A DNA stretch of 64,000 nt from Pseudomonas shahriarae (GTDB taxonomy: Bacteria; Pseudomonadota; Gammaproteobacteria; Pseudomonadales; Pseudomonadaceae), in the NCBI RefSeq assembly GCF_014268455.2, contig NZ_CP077085.1:682001-746000 (forward strand), given 5' to 3'. Shown in pieces: positions 8,786 to 16,894 of this stretch. The notes under the pieces are model-generated. The model saw only the letters and a list, made by a program, of their open reading frames with translations. It was not told the origin of the DNA and searched no databases. The position numbers and the translations under genes are program-made. Position 1 is the first letter of the stretch, and each line of letters opens with the position of its first letter.

Positions 8786-9519
8786 TGGCGGGTTGGAACC
8801 TGGAACCTGCTTACTCGGAGCTTGTGGACGATTTTGGTAGCCTCGATGCGGTGTTTGCCCTGCAAGGCGAGCGGCTGACCCGTGATCCGCTGTCCGAAGT
8901 CATTCGTGTGCAGCGCGGCGGGGTCAACTATTACGTCAAGCGCTACACCGGCGCCGGCAAGGGGTTGCGGCGTTACCTGGGCAAGCCACGGGTCAAGTCC
9001 GAATGGCAGAACCTCAAGCGCTTCGCCAAGTGGGGCATTCCCACGGCCGAAGTCGTGGCCTGGGGCCTGGAGCGCAAGGGCCTGGCCTATGATCGTGGGG
9101 CGATGATCACCCGCGAGTTGCCCCGCACCGAAGACCTGGCGGCCCTGGCCGAACGCAAGGATCCGCAATTGTCCGACCCGGTATGGGTCGACAAGGTCAG
9201 CCGCCAGCTCGCCGAATACACCCGGACCATGCACGACCACCGGTTTACCCACAACGATTTGAAGTGGCGCAACCTGTTGATCGACGACCAGCAGACCCTG
9301 TACCTGATCGACTGCCCCAACGGCGACTTCTGGCGCGGGTTCTGGCTCAAGTACCGGATCACCAAGGACCTGGCGTGCCTGGACAAGGTTGCCAAATACC
9401 ACTTGTCGGCCACCCAGCGCCTACGCTTCTACATGCAATATTGTCGGCGCAAGCACCTGAATACGTCGGATAAACAGCGGATTCGCCATGTGCTGAAGTT
9501 TTTCGAGGGACGCGAATGA
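8785..9519 (+). CDS. LPS core kinase-family protein (WaaP/Kdo kinase fold), WapP-like
   Basis: 244-residue kinase-fold protein, second of four consecutive kinase-like genes. An ATP-lysine candidate lies in NYYVKRYTGAGKG near residue 55. The catalytic loop THNDLKWRNLLI (Asp near residue 158) and LIDCPNGDFWRG are complete, so it looks catalytically competent. Its position after waaP matches the gene thought to phosphorylate heptose II in P. aeruginosa (named wapP in some papers); that role is inferred from order. Overlaps waaP by TGATG and the next gene by ATGA. Confidence 0.9.
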   Translation: MAGWNLEPAYSELVDDFGSLDAVFALQGERLTRDPLSEVIRVQRGGVNYYVKRYTGAGKGLRRYLGKPRVKSEWQNLKRFAKWGIPTAEVVAWGLERKGLAYDRGAMITRELPRTEDLAALAERKDPQLSDPVWVDKVSRQLAEYTRTMHDHRFTHNDLKWRNLLIDDQQTLYLIDCPNGDFWRGFWLKYRITKDLACLDKVAKYHLSATQRLRFYMQYCRRKHLNTSDKQRIRHVLKFFEGRE

Positions 9520-10268
9520 ATGACTTCCTGGCAACTGAAGACCGGGCCTTGCTGGAGCGCAATGGCCTGGCTGACTTCGACGCCCTGTGGGCCAGGCAAC
9601 TGGACGCAGTGGATGAGCCCAACACCAGTCGCGGCGGCTGGAGCAGTGTGTTCCGCCTGGAACTGGAAGGCCGTGGCTTTTACCTCAAGCGCCAGAGCAA
9701 CTACCTGACGCGCACCCTGCATCGGCCCTTTGGCGAGCCGACCTTTGCCCGTGAGTTTCGCAATATCAGCCGCTATCGGCAGAAGGCGATCCCGGCCTTG
9801 CAGGCCGCCTTTTATGGCGAGCGCAAGGTTGCCGGCGAATACCGCGCCTTGCTGCTGACCCGCGCGTTGGATGGCTGGAATGACCTGGACTCATTGCTTG
9901 AGCAGTGGCCGGCCCTGAGTGCCGCCCAGCACCACGCGATCCTCGTGGCTTGCGGCCAATTGGCGCGCAAGCTCCATGGCGTCGGCCAGGTGCATGGCTG
10001 TTTTTACCCTAAACATATCTTCCTGCAGGCCACCGGCGACGGTTACGCGGCGCAGTTGATCGACCTGGAAAAAACCCGGCCGCTGTTGCTGGGCCGGCGT
10101 GATCGGGTCAAAGACCTTGAGCCATTGCTGCGCCGTGCCGGCGCATGGACATCTGCGCAGGTGCGGCAATTCCTGGCGGCCTACCTCGACCAGCCGGAGG
10201 ACAGTTCGCTGGTGGATACCTGGGCGCAGTACCTGGCGGGGCGGCGCAGTCACAAGGAGGCCCGCTGA
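9516..10268 (+). CDS. LPS kinase/InaA-family protein with altered catalytic motif, WapQ-like
   Basis: 250 residues, kinase fold of the InaA/lipopolysaccharide-kinase family. An ATP-binding lysine candidate lies in GFYLKRQSNYL. The catalytic loop reads VHGCFYPKHIFL: the Asp of H-x-D is Cys at residue 162 and the loop Asn is His. The DFG-equivalent Asp is retained in LIDLEKTRPLLLG. InaA-type proteins often have this form, so it may be a kinase with altered chemistry or a non-catalytic partner. Translationally coupled to both neighbours. Confidence 0.88.
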   Translation: MNDFLATEDRALLERNGLADFDALWARQLDAVDEPNTSRGGWSSVFRLELEGRGFYLKRQSNYLTRTLHRPFGEPTFAREFRNISRYRQKAIPALQAAFYGERKVAGEYRALLLTRALDGWNDLDSLLEQWPALSAAQHHAILVACGQLARKLHGVGQVHGCFYPKHIFLQATGDGYAAQLIDLEKTRPLLLGRRDRVKDLEPLLRRAGAWTSAQVRQFLAAYLDQPEDSSLVDTWAQYLAGRRSHKEAR

Positions 10269-11719
10269 TGCGGTTGTCTGAGCTCAAAAACGCCGGGCGT
10301 ACGCCCACGTTGCCCTTGAGTATTGAGTTGGCGGATGCAGCGGGCCCTGGGCAGTTGCAACTGCTGAGCCTGTTGCGGGTGTTGCCCGGCCAGCGTTATG
10401 TGGGCGCGGCCATCTGGCGTGGCCGGCCGGTGCTGGCCAAGTTGCTGGTGGGTAGCAACGCCGCCCGACATTTCCAGCGCGAACTCCAGGGCGTGCGCCT
10501 GCTCGCCGAGCAAGGCCTCACTACCCCACTGTTGCTCGCCGACGGCCTGCAAGACGGTGAGGGCGGCTGGCTGCTGTTCGAGTTTCTGGAAGGGGCCCAA
10601 AGCCTGGCCGACGCCTGGGCGGCAGTCGAAGCCTTGCCGCCCTTGGCCGATGAGCAACAGGCGGTACTGGCCGAAGCGCTGGGTGCGATTGCCCAGATGC
10701 ACGCCAAGGGTTTGTGGCAGGAAGATCTGCACCTGGATAACCTGATGCGTCAGGCGGACAAGCTGTATTTGATCGACGGGGGGGGCATCTGCGTCGAACA
10801 GGCGGGTAAACCTCTGTCACGTAACCGGGTGCTGGAAAACCTCGGGGTGTTTTTTGCCCAGTTACCGAGCGACCTCGAACCGTTTACCGAAGAATTACTG
10901 GTGCACTACCTGTTAAGCAACGGCGAGCACGCGTTGCCCCTGGAAGCCTTGCAAAAACAGGTGCGCAAAGTGCGCGCCTGGCGCCTGAAAGACTTCATGG
11001 GCAAGATCGGCCGTGAGTGCACCTTGTTCAGCGTAGTGCGCGGGGCCTTTGGGCTGCGCGCCATCCGGCGTGAAGAAGAAGCTACCCTGCTGCCGGTACT
11101 GGCAAACGTCGATAGGCTTGTCGACCAGGGCCAAATGTACAAGGCCGGCGCCTCGGCCACGGTGGCCGGGGTTGATGCTGCGGGGCGGCCGCTGGTGATC
11201 AAGCGTTACAACATCAAGGGTTTTACACACTGGCTCAGGCGCTTCTGGAGGCCCAGCCGCGCCTGGCACGCCTGGAGCGAAGGCAACCGCCTGACATTCC
11301 TGGGGATTGCCACGCCCAAGCCCCTGGCGCTTCTGGAGCGACGCTTTTTCTGGCTGCGCAGCCGGGCTTATCTGGTCACCGAGCACCTTTCCGGGCCCGA
11401 CCTGATCGAGCACCTGGCCCCTTACGTGGACAGCGGCGAGGTGCCCGAGCCTGAGCTGCTGGCCCTGGATCGCCTGTTTGGCGAGCTGATTCGCGAGCGG
11501 ATCAGCCATGGTGACTTCAAGGGGCGCAACCTGTTCTGGCAAGGAGGGCGTTGGGTGCTGATTGATCTGGATTCGATGTGTCAGCATGGCTCGCTGAGCA
11601 GCTTCGCACCGGCGTTTGCCAAGGACCGTGCGCGGTTTATGCGCAACTGGCCGGCTGATAGTGCTTTGTATCGTGTGATTGATCAGCGCTTGCCCAAGGT
11701 GAGCGAGTTAGTTGGGTGA
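10268..11719 (+). CDS. Tandem kinase-fold protein (two kinase-like domains), LPS core operon
   Basis: 483 residues, last gene of the core operon. The chosen ATG at 10268 overlaps the preceding TGA (TGATG), as elsewhere in the operon. Two kinase-like halves are visible. In the first (about 1-230) the loop is GLWQEDLHLDNLM with Asp 153, followed by LIDGGG; the His of HxD is Gln. In the second (about 260-483) there is an ATP-lysine candidate in PLVIKRYN, then SHGDFKGRNLFW with Asp 416, followed by LIDLDSM. Substrate unknown; the context suggests phosphorylation or assembly of the LPS core. An equivalent gene seems to occupy this position in P. aeruginosa (recalled, not checked). Confidence 0.88.
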   Translation: MRLSELKNAGRTPTLPLSIELADAAGPGQLQLLSLLRVLPGQRYVGAAIWRGRPVLAKLLVGSNAARHFQRELQGVRLLAEQGLTTPLLLADGLQDGEGGWLLFEFLEGAQSLADAWAAVEALPPLADEQQAVLAEALGAIAQMHAKGLWQEDLHLDNLMRQADKLYLIDGGGICVEQAGKPLSRNRVLENLGVFFAQLPSDLEPFTEELLVHYLLSNGEHALPLEALQKQVRKVRAWRLKDFMGKIGRECTLFSVVRGAFGLRAIRREEEATLLPVLANVDRLVDQGQMYKAGASATVAGVDAAGRPLVIKRYNIKGFTHWLRRFWRPSRAWHAWSEGNRLTFLGIATPKPLALLERRFFWLRSRAYLVTEHLSGPDLIEHLAPYVDSGEVPEPELLALDRLFGELIRERISHGDFKGRNLFWQGGRWVLIDLDSMCQHGSLSSFAPAFAKDRARFMRNWPADSALYRVIDQRLPKVSELVG

Positions 11720-11796
11720 TCCGCGTTAGGCCGTCATAAGTCGTAGCGATTTCTTCAGGTCTGGGAAATCACAGTGTTTTCGAAGGCAAGGGGCAT

Positions 11797-11818
11797 TACT
11801 TAATATTTTGATTAAGTA
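11797..11818. promoter_or_regulatory. AT-rich palindrome upstream of orphan gene
   Basis: TACTTAAT-ATTTTG-ATTAAGTA is a perfect 8-bp inverted repeat in the AT-rich 209-base gap between the core operon and the small gene at 11929. It could be an operator for that gene or a weak hairpin. No protein partner can be named. Confidence 0.4.
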
Positions 11819-11928
11819 GTGCTCTGGACATTGTTTGTTGGGGTTAATAGGTTGTATCGACGCTTGATAGGAATATCTTACATAGATGTTTATTGAGTGG
11901 TCGAAATGTTAATTCCGGGGGTGTGCAA

Positions 11929-12240
11929 ATGACTTCGATAACAGGCTTTCATCCGTTTTCTTTTTACAGTGATCTGGCCGGTAAAAATAAGCCGATAGAT
12001 CCGGTGAATCCAACAAGCCCAATAGATAAAGTGCAGTCGGGTGTGCGCAATCCAAAGGACACAACCGCTGGTGATGATGCCGAATTTTTTAACGCCGATA
12101 CCCAGGAATGGCAGCCAACCGCCTCTAATGGCAAAGGTGATGGCGGTTATGTGAACTTCGGTGATCCCTATCGAGAGCCCATAGATCATGAGCTGGTTTA
12201 CGGAACCAATGGGGAGTGGCAATTAAAAGCTGATGGATGA
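11929..12240 (+). CDS. Orphan hypothetical protein, AT-rich gene
   Basis: 103 residues beginning MTSITGFHPFSFYSDLAG, acidic, rich in Asp, Gly, Asn and Pro. No signal peptide, membrane segment or recognised domain is seen. The ATG at 11929 has a GGGGGTG stretch 6 bases upstream; an in-frame TTG at 11893 would add 12 residues. Base composition is clearly more AT-rich than the flanking genes and codon use differs, which suggests recent acquisition or a fast-evolving lineage-specific gene. A strong factor-independent terminator follows at 12352 on the same strand, supporting a real plus-strand transcript. Confidence 0.6.
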   Translation: MTSITGFHPFSFYSDLAGKNKPIDPVNPTSPIDKVQSGVRNPKDTTAGDDAEFFNADTQEWQPTASNGKGDGGYVNFGDPYREPIDHELVYGTNGEWQLKADG

Positions 12241-12351
12241 TTGCTTAAAAGTTGAGTGGGTATTTTTGTTTGTGGTTCTTTGTAATTTTGGTGGGTACTT
12301 TTCAAAGTGTAGGGGGCGGGTTATAGGAAGTTTCTGTTATTAATGTGGGAG

Positions 12352-12386
12352 CCAAATGGGCAATGTTATTTGCCCATTGGTTTTTA
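12352..12386 (+). terminator. Factor-independent terminator
   Basis: CCAAATGGGCAA and TTGCCCATTGG form a stem of about 11 bp (one bulge) around TGTTAT, followed by TTTTT. It lies ~110 bases after the orphan gene and 5 bases before the stop of the convergent TonB-dependent receptor, so it insulates the two. Confidence 0.8.
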
Positions 12387-12390
12387 TCAC

Positions 12391-14484
12391 TCAAAAGCTG
12401 TACTGGGCTCCTGCGCCCGCATACCACGACCTGCCGGGCGCGGCTTCGTAATAACGATCGTTGCCATCGCCGACAATCACCGAACCGATGTACTGGCGAT
12501 CCAGCAGGTTGTCCAGGCGCAGGGTCTGGTGAAAGGTCCAGTGTTCGACTTTCTGTTCAAAGCGTGCACGCCAGTTGAAAACGCTGTAAGCCGGAGCAGC
12601 ATGCTTCTGGTTGGTGTCTTCGACATAGATCTTGCTGCGGTACATGCCTTCGACGGCGGTGCTGACCCAGTCCCGTGGTTTCCAGTTCAGTTCGGCAAAG
12701 AGCGTGGTCTGTGGGACGCCGGGTAGGTAGTTGCCCTTCTCCACGGTTTTGCCGCTGTTGCTGAAGTTGCTGTCGTAGGTGGCTTGCAGGCGGGTGTAGG
12801 CGAGGTTGGCGCTCCACTGTTCGCTCAGTTGGCTTTCGATACCCAGCTCAAAGCCACGGCGCAGGGTGCGGCCGGCGTTTTGGTAGCTGGTGCGTCCGCC
12901 ATTGGACTGTGCGACTACCAGCTCATCCTCGGTGGTGATCTGGAACACAGCGGCATTGACCCGCGTGCTGTTGTTCACCTGCGCCTTCAAACCCACTTCA
13001 TATTGAGTGCTTTCTGACGGCTTCAGGCCAAAGTTGAAACCTTCGATGGCGCCCGGGGCGTAGGCCATTTCGGCCTGGGTCGGCGTTTCGAAGCCCTTGC
13101 CAGCGCTGACATAGCCGTGCAGCTCAGGGGTAAACGCGTACATCACGCTCATCGACGGCGTGTTCTTCTGGTAGGTCTTGTTGCCACTGGCATCGCCATT
13201 GCTCAGGAACTGGTCATCGACGTCCATTTCCATGGTGCTGTGGCGCAGCCCGGCTTGCAGGGTCCAGCGGTCGATGGCCCAGTTGGCCTGGATGTACGGG
13301 TCGAGGCTGCGGGCGGTGTCGATTTCATTGCGGCGCAATTCGCCTTTCACGCCGAGGGTGTTGCCGCTGTAGTTCTGGTAGCCGTGACGGCTATCTTCGC
13401 TCTGGTCGAAGTCCAGGCCGGTGATGATCATCAATTCGCCCGGCACGCTGTCGATGGGCTGCATCCAGCGCACGCCGCCGCCGTAGAACTTGCGGTCGAA
13501 TTGCACGACGCCGCCGCCGCGTTCGTTGCTCGGAACACCCTTGGGAATCGACAAATACTGAATCACACTCCTGCGCCCGGTGTAGGCATTCACCTGCAAT
13601 GTCGCATCGCCAATGTACCGCTCGTAATTCATCCCTACCTGTTGGTGATCAATGCTCTTGCGTGTGTTGTACGCCAGGGCATTGCTGCTCACCGAGCGCG
13701 GGTCGGCCTTGTAGCCTGCCCAGGTCTGCCCCAGCGGGTCCTTGGTGCCGTTCTGCTCCAGGCTGCTGTAGATCAGGGCCAGCTTGCTGTCGTCATCGGG
13801 CTCGAGGTTGAGCTTGGCGAAGGTCTGGTCGCGGCGGGCGCTGCTGTGGTCGCGGTAGCCGTCGGTGTCCATGCGTGAGGCATCGAGGACAAAACCGGCG
13901 CCCTGCACCGCGCCCTCGGCGCTGAGGTGATGCTTGTTCAGGCCATCGCTGCCGACCAGGGTTTCGGCGCCGATACGGGGTGGGCCTTCGCCGTTGCGCG
14001 AGAACATCTGGATCACCCCGCCGGCGTTGCTGCCATACAGGGTGGCGGCCGGGCCGCGCAGGACTTCGATGCGGTCGGCGGTGTCGAGGTTGAAGGTGGC
14101 GGCCTGGCCCTGGCCGTCCGGGGTGCTGGCGGGGATGCCATCGGCAATCAGTTTGATCCCGCGTACGCCAAACGCCGAGCGCGCGCCAAAGCCACGGGAG
14201 GAAATCTGCAGGTCCTGGGCATAGTTCTGGCGGTTCTGCACCACTAGCCCCGGCACGCGGGACAGGGCTTCCGAGGCATTGATGCCCAGCTGGCCGTCGC
14301 TGATCTGCTCACGGCTGATGCTGTCCACCGAGTAGGGCAGGTCGAAACTGCGGCTGGCACTACGCGAGCCCGTCACCACACTGGGGTCGAGAATCAGTGG
14401 GGCCTCTTCGGCCAGGGCCGTTTGCTGCAGGCCCAGCAGGCTGGGGAGCAACATCGCAAAACAGGTGGGAGCAACAACTTTCAT
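12391..14484 (-). CDS. TonB-dependent outer-membrane receptor
   Basis: 697 residues. A signal peptide ends around LQQTALA-EE. A TonB-box-like segment (LILDPSVVTGSR) precedes the plug domain (about 45-155, with RVPGLVV, ISSRGFGARSAFGVRG and RIEVLRGPAATLYGSNAGG). The rest is a 22-strand barrel type sequence ending in YSF, a terminal aromatic as expected for BAM substrates. There is no N-terminal signalling extension, so it is not a FecA/FpvA-type transducer. The ligand is unknown: no siderophore gene, ECF sigma factor or ABC importer is adjacent. The start has ATG at 14482-14484. Confidence 0.93.
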   Translation of the reverse strand: MKVVAPTCFAMLLPSLLGLQQTALAEEAPLILDPSVVTGSRSASRSFDLPYSVDSISREQISDGQLGINASEALSRVPGLVVQNRQNYAQDLQISSRGFGARSAFGVRGIKLIADGIPASTPDGQGQAATFNLDTADRIEVLRGPAATLYGSNAGGVIQMFSRNGEGPPRIGAETLVGSDGLNKHHLSAEGAVQGAGFVLDASRMDTDGYRDHSSARRDQTFAKLNLEPDDDSKLALIYSSLEQNGTKDPLGQTWAGYKADPRSVSSNALAYNTRKSIDHQQVGMNYERYIGDATLQVNAYTGRRSVIQYLSIPKGVPSNERGGGVVQFDRKFYGGGVRWMQPIDSVPGELMIITGLDFDQSEDSRHGYQNYSGNTLGVKGELRRNEIDTARSLDPYIQANWAIDRWTLQAGLRHSTMEMDVDDQFLSNGDASGNKTYQKNTPSMSVMYAFTPELHGYVSAGKGFETPTQAEMAYAPGAIEGFNFGLKPSESTQYEVGLKAQVNNSTRVNAAVFQITTEDELVVAQSNGGRTSYQNAGRTLRRGFELGIESQLSEQWSANLAYTRLQATYDSNFSNSGKTVEKGNYLPGVPQTTLFAELNWKPRDWVSTAVEGMYRSKIYVEDTNQKHAAPAYSVFNWRARFEQKVEHWTFHQTLRLDNLLDRQYIGSVIVGDGNDRYYEAAPGRSWYAGAGAQYSF

Positions 14485-14562
14485 GAGCGAACCAACTTCT
14501 ATGACGCGCAGCGCGGGCGCGGAAAAAAGGGCGCGAGTTTAACGATTCTGCGTGGCGTTTCC

Positions 14563-14597
14563 GACGAATATTCCCGCAAAATGCCGGCATATTCGTC
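14563..14597. promoter_or_regulatory. Inverted repeat between TonB receptor and lipoprotein genes
   Basis: GACGAATAT and ATATTCGTC are perfect 9-bp arms with 17 bases between them, centred in the 163-base divergent spacer. The arm centres are 26 bp apart. It does not resemble a Fur box, which would have been expected for an iron-siderophore receptor. Possible operator for either divergent gene. Confidence 0.45.
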
Positions 14598-14647
14598 TTA
14601 CGCCATCTTGGGTTAGGCTGTCCGCCCCATGCCAAAGAGGGTTGCCC

Positions 14648-14989
14648 GTGAATCCTACAAATATTCTGCTGCTTGCCGCCATTGTCCTTTCGACCACCGC
14701 CTGCGGCACCCTCGACACGGTGTTTCGCGAAGACGCAGTAGCCAGCCAGAAACTCAAGGACCTGCGCAGCCACTGCGAGAGCGTGCCCCGTATCTACAGC
14801 GGGGTGGTGTATGACTTCTGCTCCCTGAATGGCGAACCCAACGGCAAGAAAAGCCTGGAAGACCAGCAGATTGCCTCGGTACCCTGGATTGCCATTGATT
14901 TTGCCCTGTCGGGTGTCCTCGATACTTTGGTACTGCCCTACACCGTCTACCGACAGAACCGCGATGGCAGTATCGAGATTTTCCGATGA
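14648..14989 (+). CDS. YceK/YidQ-family (DUF1375) small lipoprotein
   Basis: 113 residues. The N-terminus MNPTNILLLAAIVLSTTAC is a lipoprotein signal with a relaxed lipobox (TTAC), then CGTLDTVF. The body RIYSGVVYDFCSL ... VPWIAIDFALSGVLDTLVLPYTVYRQ matches the YceK/YidQ lipoprotein family, whose function is unknown. I chose GTG 14648 because AGAGG lies 7 bases upstream and it directly gives the signal peptide. Transcribed divergently from the TonB receptor. Confidence 0.82.
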   Translation: MNPTNILLLAAIVLSTTACGTLDTVFREDAVASQKLKDLRSHCESVPRIYSGVVYDFCSLNGEPNGKKSLEDQQIASVPWIAIDFALSGVLDTLVLPYTVYRQNRDGSIEIFR

Positions 14990-15014
14990 TGCCTCTTGTT
15001 TCTCCCTGCCATTT

Positions 15015-15040
15015 GCGGCTAGAGGCGTTTTGCCGCTTTT
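15015..15040 (+). terminator. Weak possible terminator after lipoprotein gene
   Basis: GCGGC and GCCGC can pair over a 12-base loop and are followed by TTTT. The stem is only 5 bp, so the call is tentative; it directly precedes a -10 element. Confidence 0.3.
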
Positions 15041-15044
15041 AAGC

Positions 15045-15050
15045 TATAAT
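15045..15050 (+). promoter_or_regulatory. -10 element upstream of carbamoyltransferase gene
   Basis: TATAAT followed immediately by the GC-rich CCCGCCC. No good -35 hexamer at 16-18 bp. It is one of several promoters in this window with a GC-rich discriminator. Confidence 0.4.
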
Positions 15051-15139
15051 CCCGCCCTTTAGCTTTTCTCGCCGAGGCGAGGGGCACATATTTTTCAGGC
15101 GCCAGCGCCTGCATGCAGACTAAAAGAGGCTAGACCCCA

Positions 15140-16894
15140 GTGGCATTGACGATTCTTGGCCTGTCCGGCGCCCTTAGCCATGATCCTTCCGCAGCCCTGT
15201 ATATCGACGGCAAGCTGATCGCGGCGGCCGAAGAAGAGCGCTTCGTACGTGATAAACATGCAAAGAACCGCATGCCCTACGAATCGGCGAAGTTCTGCCT
15301 GGAACAGGCTGGCATCAAACCCTCCGACGTTGATGTGGTGGCGATCCCGTTTGCCCCGATCAGCTTGTTCGGCGAGGCTCGCTGGCACTATGCCAAGCGT
15401 TACTGGTACGCCCCGGACCGCGCCCTTGACGCGATCCTGATGGGCAACCGGCGCTACAAGCGCTATCGCAACAAGATTGTCTGGTGCCTGGAGCAACTGG
15501 GCTTCGATCCGAAGAAGATCAAGATCGAACCGGTTGAACACCACCTGGCCCACGCCTCCAGCGCCTATCACTGCTCGGGCTTCCAGGAGAAGACCGCGAT
15601 CCTCGGGATCGACGGTAAAGGCGAGTACGCCACGACCTTCTTCGGTTATGGCGAGAACGGCAAGATCCACAAGATCAAAGAATTCTACGACCCGGACTCC
15701 CTGGGCGGCCTGTACGGCGCGATCACCGAGTTCCTCGGTTTCGAGATGCTCGACGGCGAGTTCAAGGTCATGGGCATGGCACCCTATGGCGATGCCAGCA
15801 AGTACGATTTCTCGCGCCTGGCCTCTTTTGAAAATGGCGAGTTGGTGATCAACACCGACTATGCCAACGTCATCGGCCTGCGCCGCTATAAAGAGAAGGG
15901 CAAGGGCTTCTACTTCTCGCCAAAACTGATCGAGTGGCTGGGCCCCAAGCGCGAAGGCGATATCGCCGACGAGCCGTACATCCACTACGCGGCCAGCATG
16001 CAGGCTCTGTTCGAGAAGCTGTCGTTGCAGATGATCGACCATTACCTGGGCGATATCCTCAAGGAAACCGGCAAGCTGGCCTTCGCCGGCGGCTGCGCGT
16101 TGAACGTCAAGTTGAACCAGAAGATCATTGCCCGCGATGACGTCAAGGAGCTGTTCGTGCAGCCGGCGTCCGGCGATGCCGGCACCGCCGTGGGCGCGGC
16201 GGCCTATGTGTCCCATGCCCGTGGGGTACCGGTAGAGAAGATGGAGCACGTCTATCTCGGCCCGTCCTACAGCAACGAAGAAGTGATTGCCGCGTGTGCC
16301 AAGCACCCGAGCAAGCCGAAGTGGCGCCAGATCGACGATATGCCCAAGCGCATCGCCCAGATCATGGTCGACGGCAACCCGGTAGCCTGGTTCCAGGGAC
16401 GCATGGAGTTCGGTCCGCGCGCCTTGGGCGGTCGTTCGATCATCGGTTGCCCGAGCGCCGTGGGCGTGGCTGACCGGATCAACCACCAGATCAAGTTCCG
16501 CGAGCGCTGGAGGCCCTTCTGCCCGTCGATGCTCGACACCGTGGCCCCGCAGATGATCAAGGTCGATCACCCGGCCCCGTTCATGACCTTCACCTTTGAA
16601 GTCGCCGAAGAGTGGAAAACCCGCGTGCCGGAAGTGGTCCATGAAGATGGCACCTCCCGCGCCCAGGTGCTCAAGCGCGAGTACAACCCGCGCTACTACG
16701 ACATGATGAAAGAGCTGGAAGTGCTGACCGGCAACGGTGTGTCCCTGAACACCTCGCTCAACCGCCGTGGCGAAGCAATGATCTGCTCGCCGACCGACGC
16801 ATTGAACATGTTCTTCGGCTCCGACCTGCAGTACCTGATCATGGAAGACATCCTGGTCGTCAAAGATGGTGTGGAAGGGCAAGCCGTTGACTGA
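15140..16894 (+). CDS. NodU/TobZ-family carbamoyltransferase
   Basis: 584 residues. The N-terminal Kae1-like domain carries LGLSGALSHDPSAALYIDGK, EEERFVRDKHAK and HHLAHASSAYHCSGF; it includes LGIDGKGEY. The C-terminal domain carries AGGCALNVKLNQKI, PASGDAGTAVGAA and GRMEFGPRALGGRSI. These are the hallmarks of O-carbamoyltransferases using carbamoyl phosphate and ATP. Pseudomonas LPS core bears a carbamoyl group on heptose II, and a gene of this family sits in the same place in P. aeruginosa, so core carbamoylation is the likely role. Start is GTG 15140 with AGAGG upstream. Confidence 0.93.
   Translation: MALTILGLSGALSHDPSAALYIDGKLIAAAEEERFVRDKHAKNRMPYESAKFCLEQAGIKPSDVDVVAIPFAPISLFGEARWHYAKRYWYAPDRALDAILMGNRRYKRYRNKIVWCLEQLGFDPKKIKIEPVEHHLAHASSAYHCSGFQEKTAILGIDGKGEYATTFFGYGENGKIHKIKEFYDPDSLGGLYGAITEFLGFEMLDGEFKVMGMAPYGDASKYDFSRLASFENGELVINTDYANVIGLRRYKEKGKGFYFSPKLIEWLGPKREGDIADEPYIHYAASMQALFEKLSLQMIDHYLGDILKETGKLAFAGGCALNVKLNQKIIARDDVKELFVQPASGDAGTAVGAAAYVSHARGVPVEKMEHVYLGPSYSNEEVIAACAKHPSKPKWRQIDDMPKRIAQIMVDGNPVAWFQGRMEFGPRALGGRSIIGCPSAVGVADRINHQIKFRERWRPFCPSMLDTVAPQMIKVDHPAPFMTFTFEVAEEWKTRVPEVVHEDGTSRAQVLKREYNPRYYDMMKELEVLTGNGVSLNTSLNRRGEAMICSPTDALNMFFGSDLQYLIMEDILVVKDGVEGQAVD

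Noticed and set aside
11731..11775. Terminator directly after the LPS core operon
   Set aside because: GATTTC and GAAATC can pair over an 11-base loop but there is no T-run; not convincing.
12343..12726. 127-codon open frame on the plus strand after the orphan gene
   Set aside because: It begins inside a terminator hairpin and runs antisense to the TonB receptor.
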